DNA from: Asterias rubens | Lineage: Eukaryota; Echinodermata; Asteroidea; Forcipulatida; Asteriidae | Assembly (NCBI RefSeq): GCF_902459465.1 | Contig: NC_047065.1 | Span: 19,791,828 to 19,855,827, forward strand | Length of the DNA stretch: 64,000 bases | Direction: 5' to 3' | In this document: positions 47,269-58,440 of the stretch, piece after piece | How positions within the stretch are numbered: the first letter of the stretch is position 1 | How the letters are laid out: every line of letters begins with the position of its first letter | Program-made: the position numbers and the translations under genes | Notes under the pieces: model-generated | The model's database searches: none | The model's input: only the letters and a program-made list of their open reading frames with translations | What the model was told of the DNA's origin: nothing

Positions 47269-47606
47269 GTCTGTGACCGTTTTTTATAAAATACATATGG
47301 TTGGAAAGACGGTTTAGAAGTAGAATACAATGATCCACACAAGTTTGCCTCGAAATTGCGTGGTTTCCTTTTACTCTGCGAAATAACACGGTCGGCGATT
47401 TATGGGAGTCACAAATTTGACTCCCATAAATGGCCGACCGTGTTAGTAGACGAGGTAAAAGGAAAACCGTGCAGTTTCGAGGCATGTTTGTGTGGATCAT
47501 TATATTCTACTTTTACAACATCTTTCTACCCATATGCATTTAAAAAAAAAACAGTTACAAACGCTTTTTAAAGACCAACTCGTCCGATCCAAGGCAACAT
47601 GTTCCT
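47225..47606. repeat. Palindromic MITE family 2, full copy with TTAA flanks
   Basis: TTAA at 47221-47224 and 47607-47610. Inverted termini AGGAAGACATTGCCTTGG and CCAAGGCAACATGTTCCT. The central palindrome includes TTTATGGGAGTCACAAATTT and its mirror. Confidence 0.85.
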
Positions 47607-47610
47607 TTAA

Positions 47611-48610
47611 CTACTCATTTCTATTACACCGCAAAAATGGGGTGTTAAAATTATGTGACAACACCGACACGGTGTTAATTTCACCAACGAATGGGGGATA
47701 AACAGCACCATGTTGGTGTTCTAACATATATTAAAAAAAAACTATTCCTTCGAAATAATGCTTCGTTTCCTCAAAATAAATTTGACAAATTGTTCTTAAA
47801 CATTTTTTTTTTTCAAGTGTCTATGAATGAGTACCATAATTGGTAAAACACACCGGGCACACTTATTACTTTGTATTATTTCTGCCAAATTGGGGATTCC
47901 GATTCCAGACTCGAACTTTTTACCGTATTGACATAAACAGCAATGTACGTCAGGTGGAACAAACATGTTTAGGATGTAGATCCTGAGTGATGACACAGCA
48001 AACACAACCAAAACGGACACAAATTTAAACAACGAGCTCAAAGAAAGTAAAACACAAATTCTAATCAATCGAGAAAATCGATAATAATTTATCAATTTAA
48101 CTGGGAAAAGTTTGTTGACACCATGTACCAATAACTATAGTATGCTGAACAACTCCCTTCGAAAACAAACCCACAAATTATTTAACCAACATTTCAGCAT
48201 AATTTCCATCGGTGAGATAAAATATAATAACAATTATAATTAGGCCTACAATATATAGAGCTTGACAAAACAGATGGGTTTTAAGTAATGGTTTGAAAGT
48301 GTCAAGTAAGTATGCTGCTTAAATGTGGATTGTTTAGGGTAGATTGATCAACGTTTCTCCAGGTGAAGTTTTCATATAATTCATGTTTACTTTTTAAGCC
48401 AACCTTTGATAAACTTTTGTTCGAAACCATGTTAACCCCTTGATTGTCATCGACTAATATATTTTGTTAATCAATATTGTCTAATTTGATTATTTATTGA
48501 GGCACCAACTTCCTGTCAGTTGAGGGTTGGGCGAGCTGTCAATCGTGCCATTAAGGCTAATATTATCTTGATACACATCGATTTAAAAACTGCTATTAAT
48601 ATTTTATTAA
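47611..48610. other. Upstream region of the three-lectin gene
   Basis: Begins with a short repeat built on GGTGTTAATTTCACCAACG (about 47631-47725), which also occurs near 33590-33680. A 111-codon open frame on the minus strand has hydrophobic stretches but no support. Otherwise nothing recognisable. Confidence 0.4.
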
Positions 48611-48613
48611 TAA

Positions 48614-48657
48614 CCAATGCTAGCTTAACAAATTCGCAAAGCAAAAAGACTATAAAA
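48614..48657 (+). promoter_or_regulatory. Core promoter of the three-lectin gene (CCAAT and TATA)
   Basis: CCAAT at 48614-48618 and TATAAAA at 48651-48657 lie 84 bases before the ATG at 48735. Transcription would start near 48680, giving a 5' leader of about 50 bases. The spacing is that of a normal TATA promoter. Confidence 0.65.
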
Positions 48658-48734
48658 ATGGAACCCTGTTCGTGAGATCTTACAACTGCTTCGACGATCT
48701 CTGAAGTGCACAGTGCTAACTAGCTGTGACCAAA

Positions 48735-51700
48735 ATGGCGCGAGTGTTTCTTCTGTGGTTGGTGGTCACCTATGCTGCCTCTGTGACGGTAAATGCGGTA
48801 AGTCAGTCGTCATGATAGTTATTTATTTATTTATTTGTTTTGTTTCATTCGGGGTTCAAACTTGGGAAAGAAATACTTAAAAAGAGGAATACAAAATGGG
48901 CAAACACAACTGCACCCAGGCATAAAATAGCCCCCCAAATCACGATCTAAAAGAGCAATTCCCATAAAAAGAGAGCAGCAGAACATAAATTCGAAAATGA
49001 TGTATATATTGTATGTAAATCTTTGATATCTCTATAAACTGGGATCTCTATGGAATGGAATTGTTAACTAATTTCAAGCAGTTTGACACCCCCCCCCCCG
49101 AAAACAATAGATAAATAACAAGTAGAATTGATTACATACAATTTTTTAGGCAAAACAATAGGTTCTTAAAATTAACAACATTCCTATACAATTAACATTA
49201 CTTTGGTAGCGATTTTGCAGCCAATTTATGCATATGATGAAGCAAAACAATTGATTCTAAGCACAAAAGGTAACTGAAGACTAATTATAATGCGACTTAT
49301 TATTTAAAACGAACGAATGTGCTCCATTTCGTATGTTATTCTCAAGCATCAGAAATGTTTAGTTAGAATAATTATGGTTTCATTGTTAATTCTTCTTATT
49401 TAATTATATTAACCGACGCATTTTTGAAACTCTATTTTTGTGTATCAAAGGCTTCTGGAAACCCGAGCCTTCCTGTATCAGCGAACGATGTGTTGACACG
49501 TATGTATTCTTAACAATCATAATTGACCCCAAAGACTTTGCATTGCCTTTTTGTTATAAAACTGACTTGATGGCTAATTGTTATTCATTGTTTGTATTAC
49601 TTTAGTTTAAAAAAGGGGGACATAACAACTTTTTAGTAGGTCATAATGAACGTTCATCAACTTATCCATGAACTTCCTTTACCTGTGCATGGCAACATAT
49701 CCATAACATTATGGTTTTATGAAGAGAACAACTTAGAAGATCACTCATTGTACACATATCGTTGTGTGTGGGTAAAAGACAACATTAATATCCTTTATCC
49801 CCGATGAACACGACACATATTATTAACTCTGTGTGTTAACTCAAACTGTACTCCAACAGCGGGAACACACAGTAACAAAGTAAATGGAAGAACAAAATAA
49901 TGAATTTACATAACAATACAAGTATAGTGAGAATGGTGAGAATGGTCGAAAATGATAACCACAGTAACAATTAAAGCTTGACTTTGTGTGTCCCGTTGGT
50001 TAAAAAAAAACTACTAAAATCATATTCGAACTCGACATGTAATACCAGTGGTAATTACGAATAAAACTTTTCTTTTTCAGCATTGTCAATCGTTGGGAAG
50101 CCGACCGAGCAAAGTACAACATATCTGGCCCAATACTCGTCAGATAAAGCTGTAGATGGCAGTCAGGACACCAGACTGTACCCAAACGGTGTCTGCTCTC
50201 ACACTCGTAAGTATGTCACCTCTTACCGAGACACTAGGGGTGGAGGCTTTGAAGTCAGGTCTTAAAATTCAACCTATATATTCAACATGTATGGTGTCTG
50301 CTGCCCTCTATCCAGATTGTCATTGTTTGTGCCAAAATCGTGTATAAAGGGTTGGCTTACGAGGGTCCGTTTTGTGTGTGTTTTACAGACAATGAGACAT
50401 AGGAACCCAGAAGAGAAGTATTTGTTAAAATCTAGACCCCACAAGGGAACATTTTGAGTGCAATATCTTTTTAACTTATGTTTGGTTGTTTGGATCACAG
50501 ATCAGGAAGCCAATCCATGGTGGAGAGTAGATCTTGGAGCAGAACACTGCATTGCTAAAGTGACCATTCTCAACCGTGGAGACTGCTGCAGTAAGTACCA
50601 TAATCTGAACATATGACGTCACACTACGAGGCTCCTGAAGACGCCAGAGAATGGCCTCATCAGACGAATCCTATTTTACCTACCAACATTACTTGCAAGT
50701 ACGTGACTTTACTGTACATTTGGAACCATGTGTACACTGCATGCACAGACCACCAAAACTAAGCTGTGTTTTGATTGGTCTGAGGTGATGTTTGTCAGCT
50801 GGTGTTTCACCATTCCGACCAATCAAAACACAGGTACGGAAAGCTCATGTCACTGCCCGTTTATCGTTGCAATTAGTGTAACCAATGAAACCACTGGTGC
50901 TTAAAAGCAAGTACCTGTCTTTACATCCTTGCGGATAAGGACCGGGGGCCCAGTCTATACCAAAGCAGCTAATTGTGTTTTTGTTGAATTCCACAAACAG
51001 GTAACCGTTTGACGAGTGCCGTTGTTCGGGTGGGTTTGAACAATGACGTCCTAACCAATGATCAGTGTGGCTCGGCTGTGACGGCTGCACAAGCCTCACC
51101 ATTGGGCGGAACCATCGAGTTCAACTGTGAGTCACCGATGAGGGCGCAATACATCAGTGTCAACATTCCCTCAGGTGGTGTTCTGCAACTTTGCGAAGTG
51201 ACGGTTGAAGAATTTCCTTTGGAAGTGTGTTCCCCACCAGTAGGTTAGTTTCAAAGTATCATTTCGACGTTCCAAACTTTCACAAAAGCTAGGTGATAGA
51301 CAAAAAAACTTCATTCCACCTTGATTTCCTGTCTGTGATATTCAGTAAAATTGTACAAAGAAAGAAAAAAGGCAAAACACTTACTTAAAAAATCTGCCTC
51401 CAGAGTCTTGTATATGTATTTGTTTCTTGTTCAATATAGTCCAAGCAGCACCTTTGCCAATCGTTGGGAAGCCGACCGAGCAAAGTACAACATACCTGGC
51501 CCAATACTCGTCAGATAAAGCTGTAGATGGCAGTCAGGACACCAGACTCTACCCGAACGGTGTCTGCTCTCACACTCGTAAGTATGTCACTACTTGCCGA
51601 CACAGAGTGGGCGGGGGCTTGTAGTCAGGTTTTAAAATTAGGTTAATTCTTGAATGTAATACTACTTTCCTTGCAACCGAAATTCAAGACAATTGTTTGT

Positions 51701-54700
51701 GTGCCAAAATGATGCGTGGCTTTACGGGGGCCCATTGGTTGGTTTTCAGACGATGCATGAACAACGAACCCTACTTAGGAGAATGATTTGTTCAATCTAG
51801 ACCCCTCAAGAGATTTCTATGGAACGGAGAATAATAGTTGTAATCAACTACTAGACTCCAAACACCTGATCCTCAAAGTCAGGTGTTTGCTTGGGTGCGT
51901 TCGTTTAGCTTCCCTGGGTCGACCCAGTTCCAGGACAAACGTGTGCAGATAATTACCCACGTTCGTCCTGGAAAAATAACCCGCCACACACCGGGGTCGA
52001 CCCAGGGAAGCTAAACGAACGCACTCTATGTATGTATGTATGTATGTGATCACGTGATTGTGTTTGAATAGGTCACGAACTGGTCGATAGTTACGAATGA
52101 TACTTCTTACTAGAATTTCACGCCAAGATGATGATGTTTGTGTTTTGCTAAATGCACGGATGCCGTACACTAACAAATGTTATGCCGAGGCAACTCTCGA
52201 ATAATCGATTCGCGTTTCAATCTCCATAGTCTGCTGCCTTCTCTATCCAGATTGCCGTACAATGATAGCTACAATTCCACAACCGAACTTCAAGTCTAAT
52301 TGTTGTTTTTTTTTGCTCCAAAATGGTGTTTGAAGGGTTGGCATACGAGGACCCGTTGTATATGTGTTTTTCAGACAATGAGACATAGGACCCCGGAAGA
52401 GAATTGCTTGTTAAAATCTGGACCCAACAAGGGAAGATTTTTAATGCAATATCTTTTTAACCTGTATTTTGTTGTTTGGATCACAGATGAAGAAGCCAAC
52501 CCATGGTGGAGAGTAGATCTTGGAGCAGAACACTGCATTGCTAAAGTGACCATTCTCAACCGTGGAGACTGCTGCAGTAAGTACCATAACATGAATATAT
52601 GACGTCACACTACGAGGCTCCTGAATAACGCCAGAGAATGGCCTCAAGCCTACGCCACGTCCTTCTGCACCTTTCACCTACATTTATTTCACACACAGTC
52701 GAATCCTATCTTAACCATCATACGAAAACATTATTGTACAATCATGTGGACACTGCAGCGACAACAACAATTAAGCTGTGTTTTGATTGGCCCGAGGTGA
52801 TGTTTGTCACATCACCTCGACCTATCAAAACACAGCTATGGAAAGCTGATGTCACTGCCCGTCTTCCCCGGGTCGACCCCGGTGTGTGGCTTTTTTTTCA
52901 GGACGAACGTGTGCAGATAAAAACCCACGTTCGTCCTGGAAAAAAAAAAACCGCCACACACCTGGGTCGACCTAGGGAAGCAAAACGAACGCACCCATTG
53001 TATCCAATCAAGTACCTGTCTTTATATATCCTTGCGGATGAGGACATGGGCCCCGTATCAAAGCAGCTAACTGAGTTATTGTTGCTTTCCACAAACAGGT
53101 AACCGTTTGACGAATGCCGTCGTTCGGGCCGGTTTGAACAGTGACGTCCTAACCAATGACCAGTGTGGCTCGGCTGTGACGGCTGCACAAGCCTCACCAT
53201 TGGGCGGAACCATCGAGTTCAACTGTGATTCACCGATGAGGGCGCAATACGTCAGTGTCAACATTCCTTCAGGTGGTATTCTGCAACTTTGCGAAGTGAC
53301 GGTTGAAGAACTTCCTTTGGAAGAATGTTCTCCAGCGTTAGACATCGGTAGGGGTAAGTACGATTTTGAAGTGCTTAAAGTTTAAACATTTAAAATGATA
53401 GATAAAAATGTCACTCAAGCTTAGCTCTGTTTTATTGAGTAATAGATAGCAATTGCCAAAACGTTTAAATTTACAAATCACCTCCAGACTCTTGCAAAGT
53501 ATGTGTGTTTTTTATTAGATGCAGAAAAAAGGCTTCAAGCCTAATGAGAAATGTTATATTTTACGCTACTTCAGCAAAGAGAGCTGTTTCCCACAATGTT
53601 TTATACTACCAACAGCAGCTCCCCGTTGCTCGTTAACAAGTTAATATTTATGCCAATATAAATTAATTTGTAATGTTTTGAAAATACCAAACGTATCCAG
53701 TGCCGTAAACAATAATTATGTGATCTCATCCAGGCATCCCGCAAATTAAAAAAAAAAAAAACATAAAAAACAGTCACACTGTTAATGCAATGCAATGTAC
53801 ACAATACTGCAAGAATTACTGCGGGTAGCACATGTTGGCGGTGTGGCAGGGGAATCTGTCCCCAGAAATTCGGCAAACCGTGTACAAACGTCTACTGATA
53901 GTACCCTCTTTGGATCCTCCTCATCCAACCCATGTTAATTTCCCAGATAGAGGACCGAATCGAATCTCCGGCGGAGAATCTCCTGGGACACCGGCACTTT
54001 CCTCTTAGGTCGTTGAGCAGCAGACCAATAATGTTTACTTTTCTTTTGTCTTTTAAAGCGGAACTTGACATCGTTGGAAAACCGACGAAACAAAGTAGCG
54101 ATTTCAATGGAAAACTAACATCAGATAAAGCTGTAGACGGTAGTCAGGATAGCCTGCTTAACACTAATTTTAAGTGTTCACACACAGGTATTCCACATTT
54201 CCCATCATGATAAAAGTCATTATAGAGGTGTTGTTTTGGGGGGGAGTGTGTCCACCCTGCCGCTGCCCCCTTACAACGAATTGTGTAAAATGTATTAGTC
54301 ATCTGACAGCGCCCTCTTTTGACTCAAATTTGATTAGCCCATCTTATTATTTTAACGTATTTACAGACATACAACGACTTTGTGGTACACACATCCTATA
54401 CGGAAAAGGTTCGGGGTTCCGCAATTGCTCAACCTATTGTTCCCCTTTGTTTCAGGAACTGCCTTGTGGGGTACTTTGTTATGTTGTTGTCAGAACCCCC
54501 AAAAGGGCCCTTCAGTAACACCCGCTATTTGGCACCTTATAATTATATTGCCACTATTGTTTGTTTCTACACTAATTTAAGTGTATCCCCCCCCCCCATC
54601 CAGTTGGTTTTATAAACACATTCAAACACATATGGACAACATTAAGGAAAACTGACTGTGTTAATGTTAAATGATTCGAGATGAACAAAGACAAATTGAC

Positions 54701-55648
54701 TAGAGTTGGACTCGAACCAACGACCTCCGGATTAATGTTTAAATGGCACTTTCAAACCTGGCACCTGTACCCAACCAGGAACCCTAGTGTACCCTGTCTT
54801 GTTCCCGAATTGAATTTGGTGTGCTTACCTACCAGTCACTTGACGCTCACTCATATTATATTGACTATAAGCAAACCGGTATACAATTGAACCATTTCAG
54901 TCATTCCTTTAAAGACATGTATAATTTCTATTCACTTTTTTCCCAATTTATTAATAATTACAATAACTTTTTACTTCATTACCCAAGGTAAAGAGAACGC
55001 CCCCTGGTGGCGAGTTGATCTGGAAGATGCGTACACCATCTCAAAGGTCACCATCCTCAATCGCGGGGACTGCTGCAGTAAGTGAATTTCTATTTTCGAC
55101 AGACACACCGAATTGTATTCCCGGGTCGTGTAAAATAACATATCTCTGCTCTAAAGGGGAGTGGATCAAAATGAATAGTACTAAGTCGTAACGATTCTTA
55201 TTATCCGGGGTCTATATGTAGTCTGGAGACTTTTCACGGAGAAAAGTTGTGCATGACATTGTGGTACATTCACTGCCTCATTTGCAGGCCGCAAGTTTTA
55301 CCTAAACACTAGTTTACCGTTGGTAGTCTGGAGTCTTGACGTCGCTATCTGGTTCAATTGCATTCATTTCTCTTGAAAATATAACCACCAAATTACTTGA
55401 TCATTAATTTCCTTACAGACGGGCGTTTGACGGGGGCTGCTGTACGTGCTGGAATGTGCGGCGGTGAGGTGACCAACAACCAGCAGTGTGGCTCGTCTGT
55501 TACCAGCGAACAAGCCGCAGTACCAGGTGCAACCATCGAGTTCGTGTGTGACCCACCGCTGAGGGCGCGCTATGTCAGCGTTGATCTTCAGTCCGAAGAA
55601 GGAGAGTACCTACAGCTGTGTGAAGTGACGGTGGAACAAGTCCTATAA
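48735..55648 (+). CDS. Secreted protein with three F-type lectin domains (11 exons, 500 aa, complete)
   Basis: Exons 48735-48797, 49451-49499, 50081-50206, 50501-50590, 51001-51243, 51440-51577, 52487-52576, 53099-53353, 54059-54187, 54988-55077 and 55419-55648. They total 1,503 bases with all phases closed: the first intron is phase 0 and the other nine are phase 1. The signal peptide is [20 protein letters not shown], followed by a short spacer and three lectin domains, each split over three exons at the same places. All three keep the HX26RXDX4R fucose-binding signature. F-type lectins (anguilla agglutinin, tachylectin-4 type) are soluble fucose binders in animals; a multivalent opsonin or agglutinin is the likely role here. 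The start ATG has a good context and lies 84 bases after a TATA box. Candidate poly(A) signals at 56007 and 56274. Confidence 0.9.
50081..51243 (+). CDS. F-type lectin domain 1 (3 exons)
   Basis: Exons 50081-50206, 50501-50590 and 51001-51243. Landmarks: [68 protein letters not shown] and [10 protein letters not shown]. His (CSHT), Arg (NRGD) and Arg (CCSNR) are in place for fucose. The last donor is GTTAGT at 51244, chosen to keep phase 1. Confidence 0.88.
51440..53353 (+). CDS. F-type lectin domain 2 (3 exons)
   Basis: Exons 51440-51577, 52487-52576 and 53099-53353. The protein is almost identical to domain 1, and the flanking introns also match. It therefore arose by a recent tandem duplication of the genomic segment. 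The fucose signature is intact. The copy is longer because its introns gained MITEs. Confidence 0.88.
51893..52026. repeat. MITE family GGGTGCGTTCG, copy 3
   Basis: Near-perfect palindrome; GGGTGCGTTCGTTTAGCTTC at the left and its mirror at the right. Inner hairpin on GGACAAACGTGTGCAG and CACGTTCGTCC. Present only in the second lectin-domain copy. Confidence 0.85.
52862..52996. repeat. MITE family GGGTGCGTTCG, copy 4
   Basis: The left terminus is slightly shortened (CCCCGGGTCGACCCCGG); the right terminus is complete, ending AACGAACGCACCC. It lies in the second intron of lectin domain 2. Confidence 0.8.
53545..53706. repeat. MITE family 1 fragment
   Basis: GAGAGCTGTTTCCCACAATG followed by TTTTATACTACCAACAGC and, at the end, AACGTATCCAGTGCC; the right part of a family 1 relative. 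Confidence 0.5.
54059..55648 (+). CDS. F-type lectin domain 3 (3 exons, terminal)
   Basis: Exons 54059-54187, 54988-55077 and 55419-55648. The sequence is clearly more diverged: [66 protein letters not shown] and CEVTVEQVL to stop. The fucose signature is still complete. Confidence 0.88.
54670..54775 (-). repeat. tRNA-like SINE remnant
   Basis: On the minus strand GTCGTTGGTTCGAGTCCAAC matches a B-box within a tRNA-like context and is followed by TTTGTCTTTGTTC, a SINE-like end. In the intron of lectin domain 3. Confidence 0.4.
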
Positions 55649-56861
55649 TCAGAGAGCAACGCCACGCCCTTCATGGAGAGACCACCCTATGTCGGATGGA
55701 GTACAACAGATCTAATACAATTACTCTTTAATTCAAGCTAAAGTAGCTATCTTATCGCCGTATTGTTTCAATCGTGAGATTAAAACATACCCATTCGGTT
55801 GTGTTTGCCCTTTCTTGGTCGCATAGATGTTATAGTTACTTTGGTTGCATTCTTAACAAATATACAAAACATTATTTTAGTATAAAATATACAGTGAAAG
55901 GCAAAACTTTCCAAAAGTACCTTTGAAGAAAATTGCGATTAAACCTGTTCCTTTAGTCGGTCAAAGGTTCTACCTCTCCATGGTCAGTCTGACCCGGAAA
56001 CTAGTTAATAAAACTTGAATTTGACTCAAATTCTGCGTCAGTGTGTGACATAGATTGCGGGTCACTGAAACCCAAAATAGTCAGACCTCAATGTGACCAA
56101 GGTCATTCATTCAGACCCAAGCGTTTTAAAAATGCTATGTCAGATTTTTTGGCCGATTTGACCCAAACATTTTGATTTAAAATTCAATAGGTATTTTGAT
56201 GGGGGTCGAGAAAGTTACAAGCTTTCATTTGAGCCATTGCTTGAAAAAGTCCGCCAATTATTAGAAGCAGTGAAATAAAGTGCTCAAAATTAGTTTTTGT
56301 TGGGATCCCGACAATATATCACGTGATCAATTATTATGTGTTTTATAATAAACATTTTAATTTGTGTCATGGTTCCTGACCATTAAAAGTAAAAGTTAAA
56401 CTTTTGTTCATAAGAGCGGGTGATACTCTTTGAAATACCATTCACTCAAAAAAAATTATTTGTTAATGTTTGGGGCCAAAAGTCTGACATAGCATCTTTA
56501 AGGGTATTTAACACAACTTAGACATAAACTCTCATTATAAAGCAACAACTTAATGGTAATATCAAAGTGTTCACCTGTCATCATGAATGCCCTACAAAAA
56601 CTACTGTTAGTCTGTGTATTGAAGACAGCAGTAGACTACATGTTATCTTTTGTCTTAATCGAATGTTATGATATAGTAGCGTAAAGTTCAAATAAAATAT
56701 AAACTTAAATGCTGTAACTTTTGAATTGATATTGCAATTTGTTCTTTGTGTTACTCGATTGCATTTGTGAAGTAGACTGCAGTCCCCAAATTACACCGCC
56801 TCGGAACCAATGCCAGTACCGTTTGTCTGGCTTAAAATAACTATACATGTCTCAAACGTAT

Positions 56862-56865
<4 letters not shown>
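55649..56865. other. 3' flank of the three-lectin gene
   Basis: Candidate poly(A) signals AATAAA at 56007-56012 and 56274-56279. A degenerate repeat with GACCC and GGGTC words at 55975-56115 resembles 20940-21065. No further coding sequence seen. Confidence 0.45.
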
Positions 56866-56897
<32 letters not shown>

Positions 56898-57170
56898 GAG
56901 GGAATCTATATATAGCGCCAACGCCAATTACAACCAAAGTTGTTCAAAGGCGCTCAAGACAGATGGATGAAATTAATGTTGATACACTTGTTGGAATAGA
57001 AAACATTTGAGGAGTTTCTTGAAAATTGTAATAGTGTTAGCATCCTTGATGGGGTTAGAGTGTTCCATTCCTTTGGTCCAAAACAGGAGAGTTAGCGATC
57101 TGCAAATGACGCAGCAGGGGTTCTTGGCACGATCAACTGACGTGAAGCTGGCGTTTTTTTTTGTTTTGTT
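56866..57170 (-). mobile_element. LINE 3' stub with (ATTG)n tail, minus strand
   Basis: On the minus strand the frame reads SLTLLFWTKGMEHSNPIKDA, then FKKLLKCFLFQQVYQH and stop, a CR1/L2-type C-terminus. The 3' UTR ends in GGCGCTATATATAG and ATTG repeats (plus strand CAAT repeats 56866-56898). Confidence 0.7.
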
Positions 57171-57515
57171 TTTTGTTTTTTTTTTATCGGGGGGGGGGGG
57201 GGGTCGCAAGAGCACAGTTCCCCTTTGTTGTAGTTCACTCTACGCACCGATAACTTGGGACGTTAAAATGTACACCCTAGGTGTGTTCATTATAATACTA
57301 ACAGAGAATACGAGTCAATATCTAAGCGTGATAAAATAACACCAATGTAATTGTTTTTATTGTCATTGTGTTATTACCACATCCTAATGGTGTATATTTT
57401 GATGATTTTGATGGTATGTCTTATGTGACAACACCCTTGGTGTTAATTTAACACTTCAGTATATTTTGTTCAGAGTGTAATTTGACGACACTTTCATCAC
57501 AACAGATACACTTAA

Positions 57516-58440
57516 AGACACTGGACACTATTGGTAATGTAAAAAAAAACAGTCTTCTCACTTAGCCCTTTAGTCCCTGCACCGCCCGAGTTTGCTGAAA
57601 ACCAATATTTCTCAAGATTCTTGCAGTAAATTACTGGAATCGTAGTTCGCATTTTAAAAGATAGATTGCTTAATATGTATGCACAATTTTTTACCCTTTT
57701 GGTAATATTTGTATAAAAGTACAAGTTCTCATGGGAACAATAAATGCCTCTCGTTAAACGGCTACGGTAGTTTTTATGGCAAATATTTTTGTGCACGGAT
57801 GAAATGGACACAATAGCTTTTCAAGGCTTTAATCTTGCTCAATGCTCATACTGATTAAATGTGAAGACGTTTATTTTCGACAATCATCATAAATTATGAA
57901 CAATTTCCTGTTTACTTATGAGCGTTTTTTTCGTAAGAGCTAAATTATTTCATCATCATTAGCTTCGACAATTCAACTGTGAAGGGAAAATTAATAACGA
58001 TCTATAACAACTAGATATAATTATTAACAAATGCGTAGACCTACTTATGACTATCGAGTTTTCTTTTGATGTTTTTTTTTTTACAAACACAAGCTACAGT
58101 GGCTAAATGTATCTCAACATTATATGGAAAATAACAAAACCTGTGAACATTTGAGCTCAATTGGTTGTCGAAGTTGCGAGATAATAATGAAAAAAGAAAC
58201 ACTTTGTTTTACACCCTTGTCACACGAAGTTGTGTGCTTTCAGATGCTTGATTTCGGGACCTCAATTTCTGAGTCGGAGGTCTAGAAATCAAATTCGTGG
58301 AAAATAACTTCCGAAAACTACGTCACTTCAGAGGGAGCCGTTTCTCACAGTGTTTTATACTATCAACCTATCCCCATTTCTCGTTAGCAAGTAAGGTTTT
58401 ATGCTAATAATTATTTTGAATAATTACAAATAGTGTCCAT
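57516..58440. repeat. MITE family 1 copy split by an insertion
   Basis: The left end (AAGACACTGGACACTATTGG) and the right half (58095-58440, with GATTTCGGGACCTCAATTT) belong to family 1. About 540 bases between 57560 and 58100 are foreign to it and unrecognised. Confidence 0.7.

Noticed and set aside
46938..47289. Frames spanning the 87-bp repeats on both strands
   Set aside because: 87 is a multiple of three, so any open unit stays open; repeat artefact.
47796..48131. 111-codon minus-strand frame with hydrophobic stretches
   Set aside because: Could pass for a membrane protein, but there is no motif and no splice or start support, and it lies in the intergenic region before a TATA promoter.
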